A stretch of 64,000 nt of DNA from NCBI GenBank assembly GCA_964370825.1, contig CAYJKY010000006.1:29189-93188 (forward strand), written 5' to 3'. The notes beneath the pieces were generated by a model. That model searched no databases. It was not told the DNA's origin and was given only the letters and a program-made list of their open reading frames with translations. The stretch is from CAYJBH01 sp964370825. Its GTDB lineage: Bacteria; Bacillota; Clostridia; Oscillospirales; Ruminococcaceae. Both the position numbers and the translations under genes were made by a program. Positions 7,829 through 15,527 of this stretch are shown here, piece after piece (the stretch's first letter is position 1; each line of letters opens with the position of its first letter).

Positions 7829-8560
7829 TTATTTAATTTTATTATCTTTTTTTACGCTACTTTTATCTACGGGGCGTTTCTTTTTTGGCTTTTCACCGGT
7901 CGGGTCCATCCTATCCGCCATGGTGTAAATATAGTTTAGTGCATCCGATAATGTCCCAAGGCTGTCTATCAACCCTTCTTCAACCGCTGTTGAACCACTC
8001 AGAACCGTTCCGATGTCCATCACGAGTTGATCGGTATTCATCATCAACTCGGAGAAACGCTTTTCGGAAATATTGGAATTTCTTGCCACAAACCCGGTTA
8101 TTCTGCCTTGTATCTCCCTTAAATATTCAAGGCTTTGAGGCACCGCTAAAAGGGTTCCGGAATGTCTAACGGGATGCACCGTCATGGTTGCCGTCGGGAC
8201 AATAAAGCTGTAATCGGCACTGACGGCAAGAGGTATCCCGATGGAGTGTCCTCCGCCGAGCACCAATGACGCGGAAGGTTTCTTCACACCGGCTATAAGT
8301 TCCGCCAATGCCAAACCTGCCTCCACATCCCCCCCTACCGTATTTAATATTACAAGCAATCCATCTATTTCAGGGTCCTCCTCAATTGCAATCAGTTGAG
8401 GGATGACATGCTCATACTTTGTCGTTTTTTGGCTCTGTGGTGCTATGGTGTGTCCTTCCACCTGCCCGATAATACTCAGGCAGTGTATAGCTCTTCGCCC
8501 CTTTGTTTTAAATACACTCCCGTTTTCTATTACGGTTTCGGCGGCTTGATTTTCCTGCAT
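7829..8560 (-). CDS. tepA: TepA/YmfB-type ClpP-fold serine protease
   Basis: A 243-residue protein of the ClpP/crotonase fold. The family signature LVLGGGHSIGIPLAVSA contains the probable nucleophile Ser106, and His129 lies in TMTVHPVR; ILNTVGGDVEAGLALAELI is the typical ClpP-like strand-helix. This pattern, with HSIG replacing the SMA of ClpP, is that of TepA (YmfB in Bacillus), described as a translocation-enhancing protease and linked to degradation of small acid-soluble spore proteins. The C-terminus is a basic tail rich in Lys. AGGAG lies 9 bases before the ATG. The gene is divergent from the rnf operon and ends at a strong terminator. Confidence 0.8.
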   Translation of the reverse strand: MQENQAAETVIENGSVFKTKGRRAIHCLSIIGQVEGHTIAPQSQKTTKYEHVIPQLIAIEEDPEIDGLLVILNTVGGDVEAGLALAELIAGVKKPSASLVLGGGHSIGIPLAVSADYSFIVPTATMTVHPVRHSGTLLAVPQSLEYLREIQGRITGFVARNSNISEKRFSELMMNTDQLVMDIGTVLSGSTAVEEGLIDSLGTLSDALNYIYTMADRMDPTGEKPKKKRPVDKSSVKKDNKIK

Positions 8561-8636
8561 AGTTTGTTCTCCTATGGTTTATTTTTACTTATTATGCCCA
8601 AAAATTATATATTCTTGTCAAAATTTAAATTTTTGG

Positions 8637-8665
8637 TTGCAAATGCGTTTTTATAGTGGTAGAAT
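8637..8665 (+). promoter_or_regulatory. Promoter of the rnf operon
   Basis: TTGCAA (8637-8642), a 17-base spacer and TAGAAT (8660-8665), about 30 bases before the TTG start of rnfC. Confidence 0.65.
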
Positions 8666-8697
8666 ATAGTGTAGAGTTCTTTCATAAGAGGTAGGGA

Positions 8698-10002
8698 TTG
8701 TTTAAGAAATTACGGCGCAGCTCGGAAGGAGTTCATGCGCCTCATAACAAGTTAACCGATAACAGCCGAACACGTATCATGCCTGTTCCGGATTTTATCT
8801 ACCTTCCGTTACGTCAGCATATCGGCGCACCGGCTAAGCCCATTGTCGGAAAGGGCGATGAAGTTTTTGTCGGAACAAAGGTTGCCGAAGCAGGTGGATT
8901 TGTATCCAGCCCAATCTACAGTGGTGTTTCCGGCAAGGTAAAAGAAATTACCGAGCTGCAGTTTGCAAACGGAAAGGAAAGTTGTATCGTTATCGAATCG
9001 GATAAGGAGCAGACTCTTTCCTCCGAAATAGTTCCGCCTAAAGTGGTGGATTATGATACCTTTGTTAAGGCAGTGGCGGAGAGTGGACTTGTCGGTCTTG
9101 GTGGAGCAGGTTTCCCGACAGCAGTAAAGCTTTCTCCCAAAAGTCTTCTTGCCATAGACACCTTAATTATTAACGCTGCAGAGTGTGAACCTTACATCAC
9201 GGCTGATAACCGTGAAATGCTTGAATGTCCTGACCATGTAATGGCAGGCATAGTATTGGTGAAACGGTTTTTAGGCATAAAAAATATTTTAATAGGTATT
9301 GAGCGCAACAAGCCGGACGCCGTTGACCTTATGTTCAGCCTTGCGGCCGGGGATAAAAGTATAACGGTTGTGCCGCTTGAAACACGATACCCTCAGGGTG
9401 CCGAAAAAATATTGATAGAGACCATGACCGGCCGAGAGGTTCCGGTTGGGGGGCTACCCTCGGATGTCGGCGTTATTGTGTTAAACGTTGCCACGGTATC
9501 CTTTATATCAAAATACATCGAATCGGGAATGCCTCTTATAAAAAAGAGAGTAACCGTAGACGGAGATGCCATTGCAAACCCACAAAATTTCGAGGTTTTC
9601 ATAGGAACCCCCATCAAGGATGTTATAGATTATTGCGGTGGTTATTCAAAACAGGTCGGTAAGCTGATTATGGGTGGCCCTATGATGGGAATTTCAATTC
9701 CAAACCCTGATTTGCCGATACAAAAACAGACAAACGCTATCCTTGCACTTTCACAAAAAAAGGCAAGACCTCCGATTACTACCGCCTGCATTCGATGTGG
9801 AAGATGCGTTGCCGCATGTCCTATGGGCCTTTCGCCGGTGGAAATATCCGATGGATACGAGATTGAAGATGTTAATGAACTGACTGTTTTAAATATAGCA
9901 AGCTGTATAGAGTGTGGGTGTTGTTCCTTTACCTGCCCGGCAAAAAGGCCGCTGACACCAACCATGAAGCTTGCAAAGGTTATGCAACGAGGAGGAAAAT
10001 AG
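8698..10002 (+). CDS. rnfC: Rnf complex subunit RnfC
   Basis: RnfC, 434 residues, is the peripheral cytoplasmic subunit of the Rnf complex (ferredoxin:NAD+ oxidoreductase) that takes part in electron transfer between NADH and ferredoxin. The N-terminus has the family pattern EGVHAPHNK; the middle holds the NADH/FMN-binding domain (GLGGAGFPTAVKL, AAECEPYITADNR); two [4Fe-4S] motifs are at residues 364-374 (CIRCGRCVAACP) and 403-413 (CIECGCCSFTCP). It starts with TTG 8698 behind AAGAGG. It is the first gene of an operon in the clostridial order C-D-G-E-A-B. With H+ or Na+ pumping, the complex couples ferredoxin oxidation to an ion gradient. Confidence 0.95.
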   Translation: MFKKLRRSSEGVHAPHNKLTDNSRTRIMPVPDFIYLPLRQHIGAPAKPIVGKGDEVFVGTKVAEAGGFVSSPIYSGVSGKVKEITELQFANGKESCIVIESDKEQTLSSEIVPPKVVDYDTFVKAVAESGLVGLGGAGFPTAVKLSPKSLLAIDTLIINAAECEPYITADNREMLECPDHVMAGIVLVKRFLGIKNILIGIERNKPDAVDLMFSLAAGDKSITVVPLETRYPQGAEKILIETMTGREVPVGGLPSDVGVIVLNVATVSFISKYIESGMPLIKKRVTVDGDAIANPQNFEVFIGTPIKDVIDYCGGYSKQVGKLIMGGPMMGISIPNPDLPIQKQTNAILALSQKKARPPITTACIRCGRCVAACPMGLSPVEISDGYEIEDVNELTVLNIASCIECGCCSFTCPAKRPLTPTMKLAKVMQRGGK

Positions 10003-10003
10003 T

Positions 10004-10945
10004 ATGAACGATAAACTTTATGCAAGCTCCTCCCCTCACCTATTAGACAACATTACCACAAGGCAGATAATGTTTAAGGTGTTGTTGGCACTTCTTCCTG
10101 CAGCAGCAGCAGCCACCTTAATTTTCGGGTATCAAGCGGCCGTACTGATTTGTGTTACTGTATCTGCATGTGTTGCCTTCGAGGCGATATGGGCAGTAAT
10201 AACAAAACGTCCTCAAACTGTCGGAGACCTTTCGGCGGTTGTGACCGGTGTGCTACTTGCCTTTAATCTTCCCTCAAACCTACCGCTTTGGATGGCAATT
10301 GTGGGTGCTTTTGTTGCAATTGTCATTGTAAAGATGCTGTTTGGTGGAATCGGCAATAACTTTGCCAACCCTGCAATTGTTGCAAGAATCGTGCTTGCAC
10401 TTTCCTTTACATCTGCAATGACCGATTACCCATACGTTCCGTCAGTAACTTCTGTCGAGGCGCTTGCCGGTGCCACCCCCTTTGTTGCCGCACAGACGAT
10501 AAGTGTTCAATATATCGACTTAATAATTGGTACACACAGTGGAGTTTTAGGCGAGACAAGCACCATTGCCCTATTGATGGGCGGAATATATTTAATTATG
10601 GCAAGGGTAATTTCCCCTGCCACACCACTATGTTATCTTGCGGTTATACTTGCCTTCACCCTTGCAACCGGACGCAATGTAATACTTGAACTTGCAGGTG
10701 GCGGATTAATGCTTGGTGCATTTTTCATGGCAACCGACTACACCACCTCACCCTTTACCCTTAAGGGTAAAATCATCTATGGTCTCGGATTAGGGCTGAT
10801 AACAGGATTAATTCGATATTATGGCAACATGACAGAGGGTGTTTCCTACGCCATACTGATAATGAATATACTTGTTCCTTATATTAACAAGCTAACACGC
10901 CAAAGGGTATTAGGAGGTAAGGGTCTTGCCAAAATCAAAAAATAA
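10004..10945 (+). CDS. rnfD: Rnf complex subunit RnfD
   Basis: RnfD, 313 residues, is an integral membrane subunit with about ten hydrophobic segments. ATG 10004 follows GGAGG by 7 bases, directly after the rnfC stop. The conserved FMN-attachment region reads ALAGATPFV, where the usual SGAT has Ala in place of Ser but keeps the Thr that carries the flavin. MATDYTTSPFTLKGKIIYG near the C-terminus is strongly conserved in the family. The end of the gene overlaps the TTG start of rnfG by 20 bases, so translation is coupled. Confidence 0.93.
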   Translation: MNDKLYASSSPHLLDNITTRQIMFKVLLALLPAAAAATLIFGYQAAVLICVTVSACVAFEAIWAVITKRPQTVGDLSAVVTGVLLAFNLPSNLPLWMAIVGAFVAIVIVKMLFGGIGNNFANPAIVARIVLALSFTSAMTDYPYVPSVTSVEALAGATPFVAAQTISVQYIDLIIGTHSGVLGETSTIALLMGGIYLIMARVISPATPLCYLAVILAFTLATGRNVILELAGGGLMLGAFFMATDYTTSPFTLKGKIIYGLGLGLITGLIRYYGNMTEGVSYAILIMNILVPYINKLTRQRVLGGKGLAKIKK

Positions 10946-12145
10946 GAATAAAAATCCGGATATTTTACAGAAAACTACTCTTAACGTGGAAATAAGCACT
11001 GATACAGAAGATGTGACGCAAACCGAACCAGTAGAGCTTGAAAATGCAGTTGAGCCTTCCGAGCTCGAAACTTCCGGTGAGGTTGCCGAGGTTGAAACTT
11101 CCGATGAAGTCGAGACGACCGACGATGTTGCCGAGGTTGAAGCTTCCGATGAAGTCGAGACGACCGACGATGTTGCCGAGGTTGAGGTTTCCGATGANNN
11201 NNNNNNNNNNNNNNNNNNNNNNNNNNNNNNNNNNNNNNNNNNNNNNNNNNNNNNNNNNNNNNNNNNNNNNNNNNNNNNNNNNNNNNNNNNNNNNNNNCTT
11301 CCGATGAAGTCGAGACGACCGACGATGTTGCCGAGGTTGAGGTTTCCGATGAGGTCGAGACGACCGACGATTTTGCCGAGGTTGAAGCTTCCGATGAGGT
11401 CGAGACGACCGACGATTTTGCCGAGGTTGAAGCTTCCGATGAAGTTTCCGAGACAGATAATTCCGAACCTGTTACTATTGCAGATCTTAAAACAAACGTT
11501 GATGCATCACCTATACCGGATATATATGATCAATTAGACGTCGCCGCTTCGACTGAAGTGCCGAGCACGGTTAATATACAGGCGATCCCAACAGAACAAA
11601 ATGTGTGGTTAGAACGCCTTAAGCCGGTTATGGTTTTATGCGCCATCTGCATGGTTGCCGCACTTTTACTCGGTGTTACCAACGAACTAACCGCACCGAT
11701 AATAGCAGCAAATTCTTCCAATGCTGAAAAGCAAAGTATGCAGGAGCTTATCGCTCAAGCGGATGACTTTGTAGCAATAGAGCTGACCACCGAGCAGCTT
11801 GAAAATGCCGACACCGCATACACCGCAGTTCAGGGTGAGGAAACGGTCGGTTACATTGTTACCACATCCTCCAAAGGATATGGCGGAGATGTTCCGTTGG
11901 TGGTCGCATTTGATGCCGAGGGAGCACTTAACGGAATAAGCATCGGTGACAATGGCGAAACACCCGGCATCGGAGATAGAATTTACGACGAGGCTTATTT
12001 AAGTCAATTTATCGGCATAACCGTACAACTTCCCGAAACTGAGTATGACGGACTTAGTGGTGCAACCTATTCATCGGGTGCCGTCTACGAATCAGTCAAC
12101 AAGGCACTCTCGGTAATATTAGCAATCACCGGGGAGGAGGAGTAA
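10926..12145 (+). CDS. rnfG: Rnf complex subunit RnfG with long acidic repeat N-terminal extension (interrupted by an N gap)
   Basis: The conserved part (from about 11558) has one membrane helix, LKPVMVLCAICMVAALLLGV, and an outside FMN-binding domain ending in DGLSGATYSS, whose Thr is the covalent flavin site. The same frame is open without a stop back to the N run. Before the gap, a TTG at 10926 with GGAGG 8 bases upstream opens a Lys-rich start followed by Glu/Asp/Val/Thr-rich sequence. Both sides are made of one 15-residue repeat (DEVETTDDVAEVEAS). The apparent phase change across the gap is explained by the 100-N placeholder, so I treat this as one gene. The extension would face the cytoplasm and is far longer than in ordinary RnfG. 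Confidence 0.85.
11100..11434 (+). repeat. 45-bp tandem repeat in rnfG, containing an assembly gap
   Basis: Units begin at TCC 11100, 11145 and 11190, then N from 11198 to 11297, then 11300, 11345 and 11390, ending at 11434. Every visible unit is exactly 45 bases and encodes SDEVETTDDVAEVEA with small changes (GTT to TTT giving V to F; GAAGCT to GAGGTT giving A to V). The regular phase predicts a true gap of 45k minus 10 bases (35, 80, 125 and so on), not 100. Confidence 0.95.
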
Positions 12146-12146
12146 A

Positions 12147-12205
12147 GTTTGAAAACAAGTTTTCAAACATGGAGTTTTGTTCCTTTCAAACGAAGTGCGT
12201 TTGAA
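12147..12205 (+). other. Two hairpins between rnfG and rnfE
   Basis: Hairpin 1: GTTTGAAAAC (12147-12156) and GTTTTCAAAC (12159-12168), perfect. Hairpin 2: TTCAAACG (12185-12192) and CGTTTGAA (12198-12205), perfect, loop AAGTG. The first begins two bases after the rnfG stop. There is no run of T after either, so they look like mRNA processing or stability elements rather than terminators. Confidence 0.7.
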
Positions 12206-12261
12206 TTTCGTCACGTTGTGCCGAAACCGGACAAAACATCAAGAAAGGAACGGTCATAATA

Positions 12262-13068
12262 ATGATAAATAGAGTAAAGGATTTACTGGTCAAGGGTATT
12301 CTCCTTGAAAACCCGGTACTTCGATTGATTATAGGTGTCTGTCCGACTCTTGCGGTAACCACAACCGCGTTTAATGGGGTTGGAATGGGGCTTGCCGCAA
12401 CCTTTGTGTTAATATGCTCCAACATGGTTATTTCGGCGCTGAGAAACATTATTCCGGACAGGGTTCGCATACCGGCATATATCACGGTAATAGCGACCTT
12501 TGTTACCGTTGTCCAGATGGTGGTAAAGGCATATCTACCGGAGCTTGATGCATCACTCGGCATCTTCCTTCCGCTTATTGTTGTTAATTGCATCATTCTC
12601 GGTCGTGCCGAAATGTTTGCATCTAAAAACACCGTCTTTTACAGTGCTGTAGACGGAATCTCGATGGGAATAGGCTTTACCATAACCCTTCTTCTTATGG
12701 GCGGAATACGAGAACTGCTCGGTGCTGGCACTTTTTTTGCAATCCCTGTAACCCAAGGTTATATTGAACCAATGGCAATTTTTGCCGCACCGGCAGGAGG
12801 CTTTTTTGTATACGGAATATTAATTGCCCTTGCACTTCAGCTTGAGAAACTCCCCTTTTTCGGGCCTGCACCTACCGACCACAGCTGTATAGGGTGTCCT
12901 AACGAAAGCGGTTGCCCCGCATTTGAACGTGAGGGAGAGTTGAAAACTGCCGTATCGGAAAATGTTCAGCATGAAAGACATTCAACAGATAGAGTCACGA
13001 CCACCCCGGCTCAGGCCGAAAACAAAGATTTTGTTACCAACGAAGAGAATAGTGAGGAGGTAAACTAA
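12262..13068 (+). CDS. rnfE: Rnf complex subunit RnfE with Cys-rich C-terminal tail
   Basis: RnfE, 268 residues, is a six-helix membrane subunit homologous to RnfA/NqrD. The family segments ENPVLRLIIGVCPTLAVTT and VVNCIILGRAEMFA are present; the Cys residues in them are those proposed to bind an intramembrane [2Fe-2S] cluster with RnfA. After the last helix (ending near ALQLEKLPFFG) there are about 65 further residues with CIGCPNESGCPAF and then an acidic, Thr/Glu-rich tail; ordinary RnfE ends near the last helix. The start follows AAAGGAACGG. The stop overlaps the rnfA start by one base. Confidence 0.93.
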   Translation: MINRVKDLLVKGILLENPVLRLIIGVCPTLAVTTTAFNGVGMGLAATFVLICSNMVISALRNIIPDRVRIPAYITVIATFVTVVQMVVKAYLPELDASLGIFLPLIVVNCIILGRAEMFASKNTVFYSAVDGISMGIGFTITLLLMGGIRELLGAGTFFAIPVTQGYIEPMAIFAAPAGGFFVYGILIALALQLEKLPFFGPAPTDHSCIGCPNESGCPAFEREGELKTAVSENVQHERHSTDRVTTTPAQAENKDFVTNEENSEEVN

Positions 13069-13661
13069 TGGGAGCAGAGCTTGCAATTATCTTTTTTGGA
13101 ATTATTCTTGTGGACAATTATGTCCTTGTTAAGTTTCTCGGCATCTGTCCATTTCTCGGAGTTTCAAAAAAATTAAACTCGGCATTTGGCATGAGCTGTG
13201 CCGTTATAGCGGTTATGGTGCTCGCTACTGCGGTAACACATCCGCTATACACCTATCTACTTTACCCTAACGGGTTAGATTACCTTTCCACCATAAGCTT
13301 TATTTTGGTTATTGCAACACTTGTTCAGCTAGTGGAAATATTGCTAAAAAAATTTATACCTCCACTTTACAATGCACTCGGAATTTACCTTCCTCTTATC
13401 ACAACAAACTGCGCTATACTCGGTGTTACTCTGCTTAACATTGAGAATGAATATGGGTATGTTGAAAGCTTGGTGAATGCAGCCGGTGCCGGAATCGGTT
13501 TCATGCTTGCAATGGTCATGTTTGCCGGCGTACGCCGCAGGTTAGAAAATTCAAATCCGCCAAAGGCATTTGTCGGATTGCCAATAACGCTTGTTTCTGC
13601 AAGCATCGTCTCCCTCTCCTTCATGGGATTTGGCGGCATAATAGAAAACATTTTTCAGTAA
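13068..13661 (+). CDS. rnfA: Rnf complex subunit RnfA
   Basis: RnfA, 197 residues, six membrane helices, related to RnfE in inverted topology. DNYVLVKFLGICPFLGVSK and LITTNCAILGVTLLN carry the conserved Cys residues that, with RnfE, hold the cluster in the membrane. The length is standard. It starts at the TAATG overlap with rnfE behind GAGGAGG. Confidence 0.95.
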   Translation: MGAELAIIFFGIILVDNYVLVKFLGICPFLGVSKKLNSAFGMSCAVIAVMVLATAVTHPLYTYLLYPNGLDYLSTISFILVIATLVQLVEILLKKFIPPLYNALGIYLPLITTNCAILGVTLLNIENEYGYVESLVNAAGAGIGFMLAMVMFAGVRRRLENSNPPKAFVGLPITLVSASIVSLSFMGFGGIIENIFQ

Positions 13662-13673
13662 TCGGAGAACAAA

Positions 13674-14480
13674 ATGACTATAGTTTTACCTATTATCATA
13701 ATAGCGGGAGTTGGTGCCGTGGGCGCCGTTGTCTTGGTTGTATTCTCGGAGTTTTTTTCGGTTCCGAAGGACGAAAAGGCGGAACAATTGGAATCGGTTC
13801 TTCCCGGAGCAAACTGTGGTGCATGTGGCTTTGCAGGCTGCTCTGACTATGCTAACGCAATAGCATCAGGAACCTCGGACAAACTTAATCTATGTACTCC
13901 GGGCGGTAACAGTGTTGCAGCATTGCTCGGCGATATCATGGGCTTGACGGTTGATGCTGTCGAGGCAAAAAAAGCTGTTATCCGCTGTCAAGGAAACTAC
14001 AACAACACCGCAGACAAATATCTATACAGCGGTGTTATCAGCTGTGAGGCTTGTTCTACACTTTTTGGTGGCAGAAGTATATGTGGCTACGGATGTCTCG
14101 GTTATGGCGACTGTAAGGTAGTATGCAAATTTAACGCCATAGTTGTAGATAATGGACTTGCAACGGTCGATATGGAAAAATGCACCGGCTGTGGTGCATG
14201 TATCGAGGCATGTCCTAAAAAGATAATTTCGCTTGTTAGCGAGAACAATAAGCCGGTTGTACTTTGCGCCAACAAGGACAGGGGTAACATCACCCGAAAA
14301 GCCTGTAGCGCCGGATGTATCGGCTGTATGAAATGTACTAAAGTATGTCCAACATCGGAGAAATCGGTTTCGGTTAAGGACAACAATGCATCGATCGACC
14401 ATGACCTATGTATAGGCTGTGGGAAATGCACCGAGGCATGTCCGGTGAGTTGTATTTCTAAATCGATCAAAAGGCAATAA
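13674..14480 (+). CDS. rnfB: Rnf complex subunit RnfB (polyferredoxin)
   Basis: RnfB, 268 residues, is the ferredoxin-docking subunit. An N-terminal membrane helix is followed by the four-Cys domain ANCGACGFAGCSDY, then a Cys-rich stretch (CEACSTLFGGRSICGYGCLGYGDC is split over residues 122-145) and [4Fe-4S] motifs CTGCGACIEACP, CIGCMKCTKVCP and CIGCGKCTEACP. This chain carries electrons from reduced ferredoxin to the membrane subunits. It is the last gene of the operon; a separate promoter lies before the next gene. Confidence 0.95.
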   Translation: MTIVLPIIIIAGVGAVGAVVLVVFSEFFSVPKDEKAEQLESVLPGANCGACGFAGCSDYANAIASGTSDKLNLCTPGGNSVAALLGDIMGLTVDAVEAKKAVIRCQGNYNNTADKYLYSGVISCEACSTLFGGRSICGYGCLGYGDCKVVCKFNAIVVDNGLATVDMEKCTGCGACIEACPKKIISLVSENNKPVVLCANKDRGNITRKACSAGCIGCMKCTKVCPTSEKSVSVKDNNASIDHDLCIGCGKCTEACPVSCISKSIKRQ

Positions 14481-14518
14481 TCCGCAAAACACCTTAAAGT
14501 ATATTATTTCGTTTTTCG

Positions 14519-14547
14519 TTGCATGTCTCGTTTTATTGTAGTATAAT
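14519..14547 (+). promoter_or_regulatory. Promoter upstream of the transglutaminase-lipoprotein/pilus genes
   Basis: TTGCAT (14519-14524), a 17-base spacer and perfect TATAAT (14542-14547). It sets the pilus-type operon apart from rnf. Confidence 0.7.
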
Positions 14548-14585
14548 TTAACTAAGGTAATAACAAGGGGATTTTATTAAAATTA

Positions 14586-15527
14586 ATGATAAGAAAATTC
14601 CTATTATTAATATCATTATGTGTTTTGCTTTCGGGTTGTAGTTTATTAGATTTTTTAAACTCAAACTCCGATGCAGAACTTGAACCGTTGCCCGAAAGCC
14701 CTGTAAGGACAGCTCTGAATGTCGCCGAAAGAATACCCTCTGCGGATGGTATCTCGGTGCTCAGTTCAGAATATGTGGTTATCGACCACTCTAACAGTGC
14801 AAAAGGCTATATCATGGTTGAGTATGTAGGAGCACACACCGGTAAAATTAAATTTCGTGTGGTGGATGCCGCCGGAATTACCTATACCTACGATCTACAC
14901 GACAAGAGCGGGTTTCAGACATTCCCGTTAACATCGGGTTCCGGAAGTTATACACTGACTACATATGAACAGGCCTCCGGCACCGAGTACTACACGGTTG
15001 ATACCCAGAATATCACCGCCACCATTGAAAACGAATTTACACCTTTTCTTTACTCAAATCAGTATGTGGACTTTAGCGAAGCTACCATTGCCGTTCAGGA
15101 GGCAAAGGAGCTTTATGAGTATACCTCTACCGACATTGAATTTATTGAAAGGGTTTTTTACTATACTCAGGACAGTATTGAGTATGATTATGATAAAGCA
15201 GGTGCAGCCGCTGACGGAACACTTGCAGGATACCTTCCGGTGCTGGATGAGTCGATTACGTCCGGCATGGGAATATGTTTCGACTATGCAGCCGTTATGA
15301 CGGCAATGTTGCGCTCACAAAATATTCCTACCAAGCTTGTTATTGGGTATGCAGGTGATGTGTATCATGCTTGGATTAATGTTTACACCGATGAAACAGG
15401 CTGGATTAGTTCAATAGAGTTTGATGGAGTTGAGTGGAAGCTTATGGATCCGACCTTTGCAGATAGTGGTGCTGATACGACTTTTATTGGAACGGGGGAA
15501 AATTATGCAGAAAAATACGTCTACTAG
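14586..15527 (+). CDS. Transglutaminase-like lipoprotein
   Basis: A 313-residue protein with a lipoprotein signal (LCVLLSGC, acylated Cys18), an acidic linker, an Ig-like region with many Tyr/Thr strands (about 60-150), and a C-terminal transglutaminase-like domain with Cys231 (GMGICFDYAAVM), His261 (VYHAWINVY) and Asp288 (LMDPTF). Bacterial proteins of this type are thiol peptidases or peptide-crosslinking enzymes at the cell surface. The best AGGGG box is about 16 bases before the ATG, farther than usual, so the start is slightly uncertain. Its 3' end overlaps the pilC-like gene by 23 bases, tying it to the pilus module. Confidence 0.82.
   Translation: MIRKFLLLISLCVLLSGCSLLDFLNSNSDAELEPLPESPVRTALNVAERIPSADGISVLSSEYVVIDHSNSAKGYIMVEYVGAHTGKIKFRVVDAAGITYTYDLHDKSGFQTFPLTSGSGSYTLTTYEQASGTEYYTVDTQNITATIENEFTPFLYSNQYVDFSEATIAVQEAKELYEYTSTDIEFIERVFYYTQDSIEYDYDKAGAAADGTLAGYLPVLDESITSGMGICFDYAAVMTAMLRSQNIPTKLVIGYAGDVYHAWINVYTDETGWISSIEFDGVEWKLMDPTFADSGADTTFIGTGENYAEKYVY

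Noticed and set aside
11100..11434. Possible CRISPR array from regular repeats
   Set aside because: The 45-bp units are contiguous without spacers and lie in a reading frame; they encode a protein repeat in RnfG. The 23-bp units at 44461-44529 are also contiguous.
10926..11558. Frameshift or split of rnfG into two genes
   Set aside because: The phase change coincides with the 100-N placeholder, and the repeat register predicts a gap length that restores one frame.
12169..12204. Leader peptide (MEFCSFQTKCV) between rnfG and rnfE
   Set aside because: Its start follows the first hairpin directly and has no ribosome binding site.
14022..14470. Long open frames on the minus strand opposite rnfB
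   Set aside because: They lie antisense to a clearly conserved Cys-rich gene, have no ribosome binding site and no family motif. The same holds for other antisense frames, for example opposite the YcaQ-like gene and opposite ribF.
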